NCBI RefSeq assembly: GCF_031877795.1
Contig: NC_133934.1
Location: forward strand, 26,353,716-26,417,715
Direction of reading: 5' to 3'
Length of the DNA stretch: 64,000 nucleotides
Source: Strix aluco
Lineage: Eukaryota > Chordata > Aves > Strigiformes > Strigidae
The notes under the pieces are model-generated. The model was given only the letters and a program-made list of their open reading frames with translations. It did not search any database and was not told the DNA's origin. The position numbers were made by a program, and so were the translations under genes. Of this stretch, positions 13,095 to 27,100 are shown in pieces. The stretch's first letter is position 1. Every line of letters begins with the position of its first letter.

Positions 13095-16000
13095 GCAAGT
13101 AATGTTTTTGTATATGCAATCATTGTACACTTCAAATTATGTGTCTTGAGATGCTTTGTTTGTAAAATTAATTTACAGCATAAAAATGTAGAACTACATG
13201 CTTTAAAATAGTCTGATTTTTTTAAAAATACAAATTTTAAGCTTGAAAAATATTTCAGTTCAAATTGTGTTGTCTGAAGACAGATCTGTTCCACAGTAGG
13301 GTAGACTATCCCGTATCAAAGGTTAATTTACAGGTATAAGCTGTGCAGTGTAATTGGTGAAATTCTGACTTTTATTTGTTTACAGTCTTGACAGTTTAGC
13401 CATGAAACATCAAGAAACTGAGCTTCAGAATCTAATGTAACTGTACATGTATCTGTGATCTGATGTGGTGGTCATTCAAAAACATGTTGTGTTTTTCTGT
13501 CTCAAGAAGAGGTGCCACTGCAAGTTAAATTTGGGATTAATCTCAGGCATCTGTGGAGCCCAGTACTTAATTTATACTGGAGTGGGGGACTCTGTAGTAG
13601 AACTTCATGTCTATAGCTCTCTTCAAAAACAAAAAAGTCATTACGGTGTAATTTATTAAAGGTGGTATCAGTAATTGTGCATCTCTTCAGTCTGGAAAAA
13701 GCGAGATAACTTATTACATATAGAAACTTTAACAGCAGCTAATATAGTGTACTTCAGAGATACCAAATTATTCAGTAGTGCTGGTACTTATAAACTTTCT
13801 GTTTGCATATAATATATGTGGAGCTAGCAGACACATTTTCTATTAAAGTTCCTTGATGATAAGTGGGGATTTTTGTTTTGAAATTTTATTTTAAAAAAAA
13901 TTTTGGTTACTTTTTAATGAAATTTTATTCAAGTTTTTCCATGCCAGGTATCTACTTTGATTTGAATTTGAACTTCCAGTAAAAAAAAAGTCTCAAGGAA
14001 TGTTACAGGCAAATAAATTGTTTTGTAGGAAATTAAAACAATTTTCCAAGTTTTCAGTTGCTCTAGTTGCTGCATGCCATAGGAGTGGGACTTGAGTGTT
14101 GTCCAGAGACGTGACACATGCCACTTGTCATTATTTCGAGAAAGATATTCTCGTCAAGTGGGGAAAATATATGAAAATTGTTGTGTAGGTATAGGTGTAT
14201 ATGCACTCAAAAGCGTTAGTGGCTACTGATGAAAAATCTGGTGGTTGCATCTTCACTAAGGAGGACATCCATTGTGATTGCTTCTCTGGGCTAGGAGCTG
14301 CTGGTGCAGCAGCATTGGACTTGAGAGCAGGGAGAGTCTCCCCAGTGTTGTGGGGAGGGGTGTGTGTGTATGTCCCACTGGGGCCGAGGGCAGATGAAGG
14401 ATGAGGAAACAGCCTAACAGAGGTTCACATTGGAGAATATTGTACAGGGGCAGAAGGTATCAGAAGCTGAGGAGAAAGGAAATGAGCCTGGAAGGGAGGA
14501 AGGGAGAGAGTAGAAAAGTAGAAGCATCTGTAATGGTAAGGATGCGCCTCCCCCCCGTCCCCGTCCCACCACGAACTTGAGTCCCAGAGTTCTTCTGCTG
14601 TCTAGCAAATAATGGTGGTTCCCTCCCTCCCTCCTCTCCCTCCCTCCGTCCCTCCCTTCCCTAATGTGTGTATCCTCATCAGCCACTAGTGTTTAGTTGA
14701 CAGAAGATAATGTCTGGAAAGAAGATAATTTCTTGTGGTTATAACATGTGCCTTTAATTTAAAAGAACTATGCTGTAGACCTAAAATACATAGTCATGCT
14801 GGTGACCTATTTGGAAGTGGATCATTCTGTTTAGTATAATAGTTCTTTTGCAAATACAGCTGATCTTGTAAAACCAGGTCTTATATACAGATGTTAAGAC
14901 ACTGCAAAATTAAGTAATTGGATACTAGGAAACATCTGAGTAGTGGGGGAAGGGTGTTGTTTTGGGGGTTTTTTGGTGTTTGTTGTTTTTCCATTCAAAC
15001 AGAATTAATCCTCCTCGGGTGAGTTGGTTTGTCACAGCTTGCCATTGTTTTTTCCCTCCAGGTCAGCATTACCTCAGCTTATAAAGTGGACCTTTTTTAG
15101 AGAATGCATTGAGAGTTATTTGAAATGAAAGATGTATTCATGTGTCACAAAAGTTAAAAACTGCATAGCAGTTCATGAAGAGGGTAAAAAAAGATTTGAA
15201 TGCCTGTCTGCAGAACCAGGTTCTGTGTGATGCTGGATAATTCAGCAAGACCAAAATTTCAAAAGCTGAACACTGTGTATTCACATATTTAGCATAGCGT
15301 GCTAATGAAAATCAGCAATATGTGTTTAGTGTGGAATTTGTTGATGTGAAATGCATGCATGCATGCGTACTTCCATACATATGAATACATTTAATGATGA
15401 GGATATAGTAAATAGCGCTTTTGGGGGGCTAAAACTATTATGTATTCTGACTATGGCAGGGATCTCATGGAAAAGTAATGTGATTGTATGCTTACTTTAA
15501 TCTAGAAGGCATATGCACCAAAGAGCAAAATGAAAGTTACCGGCAGCCCAATTTCTGGTATTCTCTGACACTGGAGTAATTTACTTTGGAACATTAATAT
15601 TTCTGTAACATAGGCTTATGCATTTATTCCCTTATGTAATTATGAAGGGCTTGCCAGTGTGTGTAGTTTCCATTTTATGACTAGTGCAGTAATGCATGCT
15701 GCATAATTACTGACTGATCTCCTGTCATCTGTAGTCTGAACAATGACACAGCAAGAAGTGCTTTATGAAAAGCTAATTAATACAGTAGTTCAGGTCAGAC
15801 AATTCTGTGATACAGGAGGGAATTCTAGGTCCATTGTGAAGTGAAAGAACAGTAATATTTATTGTTGACCACAGTTGGTGAGGTATCTGAAAACAAACTG
15901 CTGCTGCAGAATTCTTTTATAGGTGATGTCAGGACATTGGTTTAAGTGTGACTGAGAGGAAGAATGCCATCTATTGTTGACAAATTTTACAGCTTTTATT

Positions 16001-18438
16001 TTTCTGTCAGTAGTGTCAACTCATATTGATCAATTACAGAATACCGCAAGACACATCTTCAATTGAAACATGTTTGCATCCCCCATTAAAACATGTATGT
16101 TTGGAGAGAGGACCTTTGCAACTCTAGATTAATGGCTGCTGGGTTTTACTTGATTCAAGAGCTTTTCAAAAATAGGTTGTGTTTGGGGTTTTTTTAAAAC
16201 CATCTGTAACCATGGTATTAATTTCAAGCCAAGTTCACATGTGAGCCATAGTAACTGCAAAATTTATAATAGAGTATTTCTTCAAGTTAAAACTTGCTCT
16301 AACTCTATTGAGAGACATACACTCCCATAGGAGTACAGAAGGAATATTCTGCCATTACTGTTTAATTTCATCTCAAGTATTAAATAGCTGTGAAAAAGCC
16401 ATACGTATGCATACTCCTTTTAAAAAAAAATCTGCAGAAATATTGGTGTGCAGAAGTTAGTATGTTAGTCACTTGCATTTTAAAGGTGGTATTAAGGAAA
16501 TTAATATCCAGATTCATTCAGTTAAAATCTTCAAGCCTATATTTTTAATTGTAAACTTCTGTGCACAACAATAATACTGTATAAATAATATTACTAACTC
16601 ATTAGTCCCTGCAGTTTTAAAATCTTTTGGACTTGTACATTCCAGGTGGAAAAAAAAAAAATGGTGGCTGAATAGCCTGTTATGCAGAAGGTTGTAATAG
16701 TGTGTGTTTTAAAGGCAAGTTTTAATGGTAAACAGAAGAAATGGTAATACCTAAGGAGAGGTTTTAATTACATTACAAAATGGTGTGGCAGTAAAATCAT
16801 ACAGGGACTGATGAATTTTTGCAGTCCAGGAACAGTGTAATTGTTCTGCTTCTTAGGAAATATTGCTGCTGAGTTATGCTTCAATTCAGACAAAAGAAAA
16901 AGCAAGCTTACTTAATGTCTGTTGTTGATGTATGTGTCTTCAACTATATTTTGCCTGTCCTGTCCTGTAAGCAGACAGGAGATCAATTTAGGTATTATTA
17001 TAATTTTGGATTTATTGGCCTTTCTTCTATTGTATTTTCTGTAAATCTTCTCAAGTTACTGTAGTATTGAGAAAAACCAGCTGTAGAAAGTAGTGTGAAA
17101 TGCCAAACTGATACTAACCCATTTCAGGTGTAGTGTATTAGACTGAATTACATTTTGAAAGTGAGGGGTGTTAGTAGCTGCTAACATGCATTTTGGCATA
17201 GATAAAAAGCTGCCATAGACTATAACTGTTCAGAATATTCCTTTGACGTATTGTTCTTGCATGTGAATCTTGCTGCCTATATTAAGACTACTTGAGAGCT
17301 GTTTTTGTATAGAGTGATTTGCAACAGAGCAAACAAATCACTCTTGAAATCCCAAAGGAAATAGATTGTGGATACCTCAACTTTAATTCAAGGAGATTTA
17401 TATACTGTAACAAGGTATATTGAGGGAGGGGAAAGGTTTCTTTTTGAAAGAGCAGTGGTAGGATGAGGAAACAAATTGCAAGTGAGGAGAAATACTTTTG
17501 GTTTTTATAAAAACTAAATGTCTACATTGCTGTATATGTTTTGTTATACTCTGTTCTTTTTGTCATTAAACTGCTGCCTGGCCAGTGGTCTTTGGTGGGC
17601 AGGCAGAAGTAGTTTGAGGTTGCTACAGAAGACATAAGTATTGATAGTAAACTTGAATGTTAACAAAACTATAGTTGGAATAGACATGGGTAATGATAAT
17701 GTAACAGGGAGAGAAAAATGAGAAATGTTTAGAAAAGGGCAGTAGAAGGTCATTCTGTCCACCAACCTCATACTATACTGCATTCTGTAATCCTGCAGAC
17801 TATATTAAATAGTACTAGTGTGTCAAATTGGAATAGAAGTAACTACTTCAGACAGTAATGTAGAACATAGTGGAAGTAACATTGGAGCCTCCTGTTACGT
17901 TTTTTTTCCCAAAGCGTGGGAGCTTTTCTTAAATGACTTAGTTGAACGTTCTTCAGTTCCAGAAAGCTTAAAATGAAATACAGTTAATCTCAATTGTGTA
18001 ATTTGAAAAAAATTTATTGGCATTGGGTATCAGAAAAGAATCAAAATAATGTAGTATCCCATGTTCAGCCTGAACATTCCTGTGGCCTATTGTTTCATCT
18101 GTTTGGGGGATATTTGGTTCATATTTTGGTATATTTTACTAAAACAGAGCATGGGAATTGCAGCGTTGAAAATGAGAAACTACAGGAGAATGTACATGTT
18201 AAATATACCTACGAAATACAGATTCTTATTTGCATAAGCAAATGACTATTAGGTTGTATTTATATGCATTAATTTATAAAACATAAAATGTAGAAGTATC
18301 TTCTAGGTAATACTTCTGAGTAAATTTTAATTACTTGAAAACCTGTCCATTTAGAAACGTAAGCTTTATTGTCATGAAAGACTAAGCTTGAGTAATGTCC
18401 TTTTGTTTTAATTTGTATCTTGTTCTTGTCTTTTGCAG
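13095..18438 (+). other. UBE2K: UBE2K intron 2 (GC-AG)
   Basis: The intron starts with GCAAGTAA and ends with a T-rich tract and TTTTGCAG. I found no exon or RNA gene inside. It holds a purine-rich run near 14493-14512, a CT-rich tract at 14619-14662 and a GCAT repeat at about 15352-15368. No CR1 piece was recognised. Confidence 0.85.
14619..14662 (+). repeat. polypyrimidine (CCCT)n-like tract
   Basis: A run of CCCTCCCTCC units with minor interruptions lies in UBE2K intron 2. A purine-rich GGAAGGGAGGAAGGGAGAG segment lies about 110 bases upstream on the same strand, so the two could pair imperfectly. Confidence 0.9.
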
Positions 18439-18497
18439 GTGGAAGGTATCAACTAGAGATAAAAATTCCAGAAACATATCCATTTAATCCTCCTAAG
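18439..18497 (+). CDS. UBE2K: UBE2K exon 3 (residues 53-72)
   Basis: This 59-base exon encodes GRYQLEIKIPETYPFNPPK after completing Gly53. It covers a strand of the UBC core and the conserved YPFNPPK loop found in most E2 enzymes. The acceptor TTTTGCAG and donor AAG followed by GTACTG are both good, and the exon ends in phase 0. Phases match exon 2 and exon 4 exactly, supporting the GC donor upstream. Confidence 0.97.
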
Positions 18498-21035
18498 GTA
18501 CTGTAAACGCTTTTTTAGATAAAATAATTTAGTTAACAAGTTGCTTTTGAGTATTCTTATTTATTTGTTTGTGTGTATAGTCTTTTAGTAGTACGCATCT
18601 TCCTTTTTTTTTTTTCTTCCTCTAAACGGGCATTGGAGCTGCCATCTTTAGGTAGAAATATTGCAGGATGCATAGCTGTATCCAATCAGACATACAATCT
18701 GATTATTCCTTAAAGTATAAACGGGCAAATTCTGGGGAGGAGCTTGTGCCTTATTATTGATCCTCATGTAATTTCTTTTTGGCAAGATAAATATAGTTTT
18801 CAGATAGCCATACTCTCTCTGTCAAGTAAAAATACATTCACTCTTCCTCCATATTATTGAAGAAATGCTGTAATGTATAATTATTGATTCTCTTAATTTC
18901 TTGGGCTCTGTAAGCTAATATTTAGTAGTCTTGGGTCTAACCTACCAAGTTTCTAATAATAATTGAATAGCAAGGTGTACAGTTGTGTGACTTGAAGAAC
19001 CTATAAATATAATGGTCTTACTGCAACTCTATTGAAGGAATGCATGAAACATGCATATGGATATGGATGAGAGACAAGAGAAATGGATGTAGTGAAGTCA
19101 CTCATACATTTTTTGCAACTTATTGCCCTTTCAACTTTACTGTATCTTTCCAGCACTTTGAATTTGTGATTCCACTTCCCTCCTAAATGGATAAATCTGA
19201 AGTGTTCTTCCCAGCCATGTGCAGCTGCAACTATATATTCCTGTGCCCTGATTTAGTCCCTTCTTCAGTGGCTTCTGATTGAATCAGCAGCCTCCTGAGT
19301 TGTCTGACTCAGCTTCTTGATTGGTTTTCTGTTTGTCTGAAAGATGTCTTTGAACTAAGAATGTGTTCTAGGTCCTGATTATTTTCACTCTGGTATCTAA
19401 TACTGATAAAGAACTGGGGGAGAGGAAGAAGGGAGAGGTGCCAGTAGCTCGTAGCTCTTTGGCTCTTGTCCTTTGAATAACTTCCTTGAGGCTGGAGTGA
19501 AAGACACAGAAAGTCCTAATGAAATGTCTGTTGGTTTCAGTTCTTTCATCTGCATGTGTTCTGGTGGGAGCTAAACTAAGAGCTGAAACAGTTCAGAGAC
19601 ACTGAAAGATGGGTCTGTGGACCATGGTTTAATTGCTGCTTTAGAGCTTGGTGGTTTTCATTTCCAAAGCTCGCAGATAGCTGTTAGAAGCTCGGTGCAC
19701 TGTAGCATAGTACTGCTTATTCTGGAGTCTGTAGTGTGGAATTGGAGGCCTTTTTGCTTGTATCTAGCCCTGCCTTTCATGTGAAAGATTTCTTTATCTT
19801 GTTCAGCATGTGCTTTGACAGCCATTGTTAGCTGTCATGCACTGTGAGAAATTACCTAGTATTTACATGTTTTTTTACATTTTCAAAGTGATTTAGAGAG
19901 TTGAGCTAGTTAACAAGTGGCTCAGCTGACATGATCTCCTATTTTTTTGTCCTGGAAAGCAGAACTGTTATGGTATTGCCTGTTTATACACCATGATAGT
20001 ACTGATTTTTGTTATAGCCCTGGATGTACAGTCTTTGCCTGACAAATAATGTGTTCTCTGCACTGATTTGCTTGCAGATCAGGGACAAAAGTTGAAAGAT
20101 CTGTGCTGTATGTAAAATGTTTGTCAGGCATTTGGGGTGAGGAGGTAGAGATAAGAAACAGACAGGTCAAAGTCACTAAGACAGTTAAAGTGCAACCTAA
20201 AATAAAGGGTTTGAAGAAAATGAAGGAGAAATTTCTAAAGGCGAGTATATATTCCTTTCAGAGGACAACTTTGGGTTTTAAGACTTTTAAAAGAAAATGC
20301 TGCTTTTAACTTTGTCGGTGTCTTAAAAAACCCAAACAAATTATTTTATTCATGCTTTGTGAGCAAGAATGCATTTTAGTGTAAAAATATGGATATGATC
20401 AATGAATGAATGCTGGGACTAAATCCTTTCAACAGCAAAGACAAATAATTGTAACCTAGTTAGGTTTTGGTTTGTTGAAGAGCTTTCTGCATATGGGTAA
20501 TGAGACTGGATGGTTGTAGAAGTAGTAGCATCCATCAGGGAAATTTTTATAACGCTTCTGTACCTACGAACAGTTTAGCTGAACAGCGAGATCCAGTGCC
20601 TATGTTAAGAGTTCAGGGACTTGTTTCACTTTATTAAAAGTGGATTCAATAGCATTTACAGTGCTGGTAGCTTTAAGTCAGTATTTGACCATCTGCTTGT
20701 GTTGAAACATTGGTACTGCTGAAGTATATTTCTAAATGTTATATGAGGATGTGCATACATGACAGTGTATAGGAAAGTGGTTAGGGATGAGTTTGCTGTC
20801 CTCAAACAGGCAGTAGTCTGGTTTTTGAGTAAAGCAAGGCTTTGTCTAACAAATGACCTTGCAGACTTGAAGCCTCCTGAAATAAGTGGTATGGGATGTC
20901 ATGGTTCTGGTTTTTAGCTTGATATTTCCTAAATTAATATTTTCTTTGTAATATTATTAGAAATGGTGCATTTAAAATGTTTATTTAATATACTGCATTT
21001 AATAACCATTTTTGTTTTTAAAAATTGTCTTCTAG
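18498..21035 (+). other. UBE2K: UBE2K intron 3
   Basis: AT-rich intronic sequence with GT and AG ends. It contains a poly-T run near 18606. I see no exon, RNA gene or clear mobile element. Confidence 0.85.
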
Positions 21036-21118
21036 GTGCGGTTTATCACCAAAATATGGCATCCTAATATTAGCTCAGTCACTGGGGCCATTTGTTTGGA
21101 TATTCTGAAAGACCAATG
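21036..21118 (+). CDS. UBE2K: UBE2K exon 4, catalytic exon (residues 73-100)
   Basis: This exon carries the active site. It reads VRFITKIWHPNIS then SVTGAICLDILKDQ, with the HPN motif at residues 81-83 and the catalytic cysteine Cys92 encoded by TGT at 21093-21095. The cysteine forms the thioester with ubiquitin. The HPN Asn83 is the conserved residue that stabilises the reaction intermediate in this family. The exon ends within the Trp100 codon (TG then G in exon 5). All key catalytic residues are intact. Confidence 0.98.
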
Positions 21119-24100
21119 GTAAGATTCCATATGGATTTACATATGTAAAATCAAATATACCAGTGTCCTGGATAGGAGATAACAGCTCATGTTGCGTTTC
21201 ACTTTGCATTTGTAATTTGAGATGTCCTTAAAGCTTACAATATTTTAGTGTAGTATTTCAACTTGATACATATGCAATGATTGATTGGTAATTTTGGAAA
21301 GTACTAAGTAGATATTATAAGCATAGAGAGCTTTTCCAAAAATTTTTACACTAGGGTTAGGGTAAACATTTCATTGATGTTTTGGGTGTTTTTGTAGGAG
21401 TTAATTTTTTTATTACTACTTTTCCATTGCCTCCTAAATTATGTCCTTTCAGCCTCATGAGGTGTAAGCGGAAGAAAAATTAAGTGCTTATCTTCATTCT
21501 GATTCTTGACTTCTACTTGCAAATAAAAATTAGTTCTGATAGAGCTAAAACAATGTATGAAGTGAGTCTGGGAATATAAATAGGTCAGCAATAGGAAAGG
21601 AAGAAGAGACTGGCTGTGCTAATTCTGTGTCTCATTTAACACTGATAATATTTATGATTTGCACCTCTGTAAACCGTTTTCTTTGCTGACTTTTGATTAC
21701 TTAATGTTACTGAAAAAGTTTTAATAGCCAAAATCTGTGGAATAGACCTGTAAGTGTCCAGACTGTAACAACTGAACTCACTGTTCATTTGTTTTTCCCA
21801 AGTGATACATTTCATGTGGTTTGAAGATTGTATGCGCCAATTGTATGATAGATATGGTATCTAACATGAATGGAATTCATCTTTGTTATTTTCCTCCACG
21901 TGTGCCCCAGAAGAATAGGACTGTAATTCTCCAGCAGATAGTACCAATATCTAATCCATACAAGCTTCAAACACTTGTAAATTCAACATCAAGACTGTTG
22001 GTCAAGCACACATCAGTTGGGTTGGAAAGAGAAACTCTAGAACGGAAAGCTTGAGTTGAGGTCTTGGCAGGTGACACATCCAGTGTCTTATTCATTGAGT
22101 ACAGAGTGAGAAAATTATGCAAATCATGTGACACAGGTAAATTAATAAAATGAAATAATAATAGTCATAATAATCATAAGCTGTTGTCTTTTTCTGGAAC
22201 TGCATATTTTTTTCTTACTGTCTTGGAGCCACTTTCAGGCAGTGGATTCTTTCAACATACATGCCATGGTACATGGTGTAATTTTTCTATCAGTAAAGCC
22301 AGTGCACTTTTGTGCTTTCATCTAGTTATTCATACCACCCTACAATTATACTGGAGATTAATGACTCGTAACTGTTCAAATACAGTTTCCTGAGAGATCA
22401 TACTCTAAACCAGATTAGTGAATGAGCATGAGGTTGGATGGTTGGTTTGTGTGTTGGGATTTTTTTAAAATTTTTGGTTGTTTGGGTTGTTTGGGGGTTT
22501 TTTGCAAAACAAATTTTGAAGGGTGTTTTTAACAGGGATCACTTCACTGATTTGAACTAGAGCACATAAACCTCTCCGAGCTAGGCTTGTTTCACTCGGG
22601 ACAAGGTTTAATTAGTGAGGCTATGGGAGGGCAAAAATTCTTTATTTTTAGCAGGAAAGGTGCTAAACTGGATCCCAGCATCATAAACACTCTCCTGGAA
22701 AGAATTTATCTAAAGTTTTTAAGCTCAGGGTTTGTTTTTTTCTTCCATCTTTTTGTACCCCTTTCTCCACTGTCTACTTGCTTTACTCATAGTATCAAGG
22801 TCTGGGACTTTTAACAAGTATCTTTAAGGCTAATCTTTACATACTGAAGCCCCTAAACATCATGTTTCTCAGAAATGACACTTACCTAACATTTTCCCCT
22901 AGAAATTTTGAGGAAAAACAGTCCCTAGCAGAAGTCGTGCATATTTATCACACTTTGTATTAAAACCAAAGGAATTTAACAGCTTTTTTAAAATATTTTC
23001 TTGTTATCTTCATGTTACTTTAATATATTCCCTAATTAGTGTTTTCTGTGGAGAAGGATGGATGATCTTGCTTCTGCAGCAGTGGACTAGGATTCAAGAG
23101 ACCACACTTTGGTTTCTAGCTCTGGAACAGGTCTTCTGTTGTCTTTCAGCATTGCCAAACATTGTGACTTGAAACAATCTCACAAAATTCAGTCAAAACT
23201 GTGGCTTTAAGAGTGAAGCAGTTCATAGCTTTGAGATTAAAGTTTCTGGCCTCTCCAGTGAATTAGCTGATCAAGCTAAAAAATATAAAATACCAAAAGG
23301 CAACAAAGACCTAAATAAATCATGAGCTTCAACTTTTATTTTCCTTTTTTTTTTTTTAATTTTAGTCAAAACCATTGAGATCTGGAAGAGAAGAATGGGA
23401 GATATTTGACTTGTGTTCATGTAATCTTTGAAAGTTAGGTCTTGCACAGATAACTTAATCTGTGTCTTAGTTCTGCCTGTCAAAAAAACCCAAAACATTA
23501 ATACCTTCCTTCACCAAGATGTATACAAAATAGGAGTATTGGAACAAGAACTTGCCTTCTGTGTATTTACACTGGCTGGCACAGGGAACACCAATATTAT
23601 GCCACTTACACTGTTAAACTCTTCCTTTGAAACACCGTCTTCATTTGGAAGCACTAAGGAAAGAATTTCACAGAACTTGGTGTTGGCAGGGGGAGACATC
23701 CTATATACTGTAATCCCTCTTCAAATTATTCTTGATGTTGTGATCCCTTCATTTTCTAGTGGAGCTCTTTAAGTTTTGTTTGTTTTTTAAATCACAGAAT
23801 GGTAAATGAAAATCACTTGAGTATTGCTGAAATGCTTGTCAAAGCCTTTGGTCCTTTGGAGAAAAGGAAATTGTTGTGGCTACCTCCATACTGACTTGTT
23901 TGAAGGATTCCAGTGTTGTGATAAGACGTTTTTTTGAGTAGCTTTCTAAAACTTTTTAAGCCATATGAATGGTTAATACTGTTTAAATAAGTTGTTTATT
24001 GTTCTTCAGTATATGCTGTTCTAGCTGTTTAAGCAGAGAAATGCCCACATCACCATGTGTAAGTTTTCTGCATGTGTAGGTTGAACAATGGTTTGAATAA

Positions 24101-27100
24101 AATGTTAGCTTCATTAGAAAGCAAACAAACAAAAAAAACCCAAGCAACACCACCCCCCCCCCCCAACCTTGATAATTTAGTATTTAATGGATTTCACCAG
24201 GTATTCAAAGGTAAATGGGACAAATGCAATTCTGAAATATTCTAAAGGCTGTGTTCGAGAAAATATATTTAGTTCCACAGTCTCTCTTGTCAAATCTTTT
24301 AGTAACAAGCTCTGTTTCTGAAGTGCCACTTCATTGACTTGTAATGTTCTTAACTGAATAATGCTGCTCTTGTTGCTGTGTTTAAATGTAAGTCTCAAAT
24401 TCCAATGCATATCTGTTTTTCAGTGAGGTCAGTGGGAGTTGAAGCTTTGCCAGAATTTGGGCCTATGGGACTTAGTAGGGTTTCTTAAAGAGTTAATAAA
24501 CTGATAAAATACTCATTTATATATGGTGAATGCAAATATAAAGAATTTAATGTGTTTGTATAGTTTAAAAAAAGTCTCTTCCCTACTCTCCCATGCCACG
24601 ATAATGATTTTCTATTCTAATAAGCGTGTTGAGATGTTGTTCTGCATATTGGCAGGCGGTTTTATCAGTTTGCAAAGTAATGTCTTCAAATGATTTTTTA
24701 ATGTGTTTAATGAAATTCTTTTTCCACAGTATATGTTTGATGCTGAAATTCTTTGCAGCTGTGGATTTTCATCATGTTTAGATTTGTAAATACCTGTTAT
24801 GCCAGTTTGTTTGCAAAACAGCTACTGTTTGCTGGTAGAATTAGAATAGGGATATGATTTTGTAGAAGTAATACTGTTTATGCTGATCTGATCTGACTTT
24901 TGTTATGTGGTTTCACTTACTGTAGCCTATATTTATCTTCCAGGCTAGTATTCTGTCTCAAAATTTTATTCTTAAACATAAAATGTATCTAATACTTTTC
25001 ATTGAAACCTGAGAACTAAGTTACTTGAAAGCTGTTCTGCATAAATCCCTTGAGCAGTGATTATCAAACAAATGTGTTGTGGCTGTGTGTATGGCTACAA
25101 AAAACTCTTGGCTGTTGTGGTTTTGACAGTCAAAATAAAAATGAATAATAGTATTTTTTTCATAGTGGCTGTACTGGAGGATTCATGCTTCTTACTTGAG
25201 ATGCAGAAATCATTATTATAAGAGATGATACAATTTTAATAGATACATAAGCAAAAGTCAGCTTGTAGTAATCATCTTCTTGGGCATCTAAAACTGCTGG
25301 GTGTTGGAGGAGCACTGAGCCTCTTCAAAGCACTGAGAAAAATGCAGAGAATATTAACATTGTTTGAGGGAACTCTTCAGCAAGCAGGCTGTCTTTCTCC
25401 CCCTGCACTATGTCAAAGCTATTCTATTATTCTCTTTTTTTTTTTTTTCCCCCCTAATGGGTGCCCAGTCTTGTATTTCTCCTGTAAATAGTGACTATAC
25501 CACAGGCTTCCACTCAAAGGCCTTATTCATTTCTTCCCTCCTTCCAGATTCCATAAGCCCTTGGTACAAGTTCCCATAGCTTTTTTCTTGGATTAACAAG
25601 CTGTTATTTCACAAATGGAATAAATATTGCAGATTATTTTAAAAAATAAAAATAAAATTAAAAAATTGTTCCCAGTAGCCATGTTTGGTTGACAGAGTGG
25701 AGCAGCAATCTGCTGGCTGCAGCTGTTGCAGTTGTTCTGCTTGGTTACCTCTCAGAGTAACTAGAGATTGTTTTCAGAGAGGAATGCACAGAACATAAGT
25801 AAAAACTTCCTAAATGGAAAATTAGTTAGCCTTTAAAAATGAAGAAGAAAAAGAAAAACTGGCAGTGTTTTATAATCCTCTTAGGACTCTTTCAGCTCAT
25901 CAAAAGGTAAGAGATTTCTTACCTCAGGCATGGTGGGCACAGCTAGCTTGCTGTGCTTTTTAATATTGTCACTATATTCACCCAAACTAGGGGTTTGGAA
26001 TTGCTCCAAGATATTATCTGAAAAAAAAGAAAAAAGTGTAAGTGAATAAAATATATATCAGCTTTCTTTGTTCTGATTCACTCCAGGTTTCCCTTGCTGT
26101 TTAACAGATGCAATGCCAATAGAAAGCGTGATTTTTTTGGTTAGAATGTCCAGAGTGAGAGCTTTTAGTTTGAAGTTCTCAGAGGGACAGTGCTCCCTGT
26201 AGTGAGCGCTCTGCAGCTCACTGGTAGGTGTCACTGGCCTTTTCTCCCATTTTGTAGATGTCAAACTTGCAAGCCTGCATAGTGGCTGAGCAGCATTTTG
26301 GGATGGGGGTGGGAGTCAAGAGTTTATTTTAACTTCAGGAGAAAAGAAGAGCCAGTAATGCCATGTGCAAGGCGAATAGGATGCTGGGATGTAGGAAGTT
26401 TTACCTGCAGAACTCATGATACAAGCTGCCTGCTTTTTATTTATGACTGGTCAGGCTTCCATTGGAGTAGGGTACCCACTTTTAGCATTGTATTCCAAGA
26501 AACATGGGACCCATAGGAAAAATGCAGAGTAAGTAACAAGAATGATTGTCTAAACAGATGCGACCTACAATGAAAGATTGGAAAGCCATTTTAGCATGCA
26601 GAATATCAAGCACGGTGAAGCATTCAGATAGATTTTCTAAGAAACTTGTGAGGCTTCAGTTAAGCACAGATTAGACAGAAGTCTGTCAAGAGTGATACAA
26701 AACCTTGCCTTTGGCAAAGAGGAGAGAAAAAACCTAAAACCCAAGCATGCAGATAGTTCAAGTTACCAAAGGGAATTGCTTGAACTCCGTGAGATGATGT
26801 GCATAAATCCACACCTAGAAATAAACTTCAACTGTAAGAAGAGTTGGAAATATTTTTTTCAGGATTCTATTCTGGAAAAAGAAACCCTTGAGGAACACTA
26901 GAAAATGCAGAAGGCATGTATCTTCCCACTGGAAGTTCACTTTAAGGAAAATACAACTATTTTTGCAGCACATTCTTCTCTAGCTTGTGGGGATGTTGAG
27001 GGGGGAGGGGGTGTTGGGTTTTTTAGTTTTGTGCTGCTATCAGCAAAATAGCAGATCTGATGATAATTGTTTTTGCTCTTTGCTGATGAGGAACAACAGG

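Noticed and set aside
21351..21364. TAGGGTTAGGG telomere-like run
   Set aside because: Only about two units, expected by chance in this length.
23428..23772. 114-codon frame in UBE2K intron 4
   Set aside because: No recognisable protein features, and it lies in an intron defined by two exact-phase exons.
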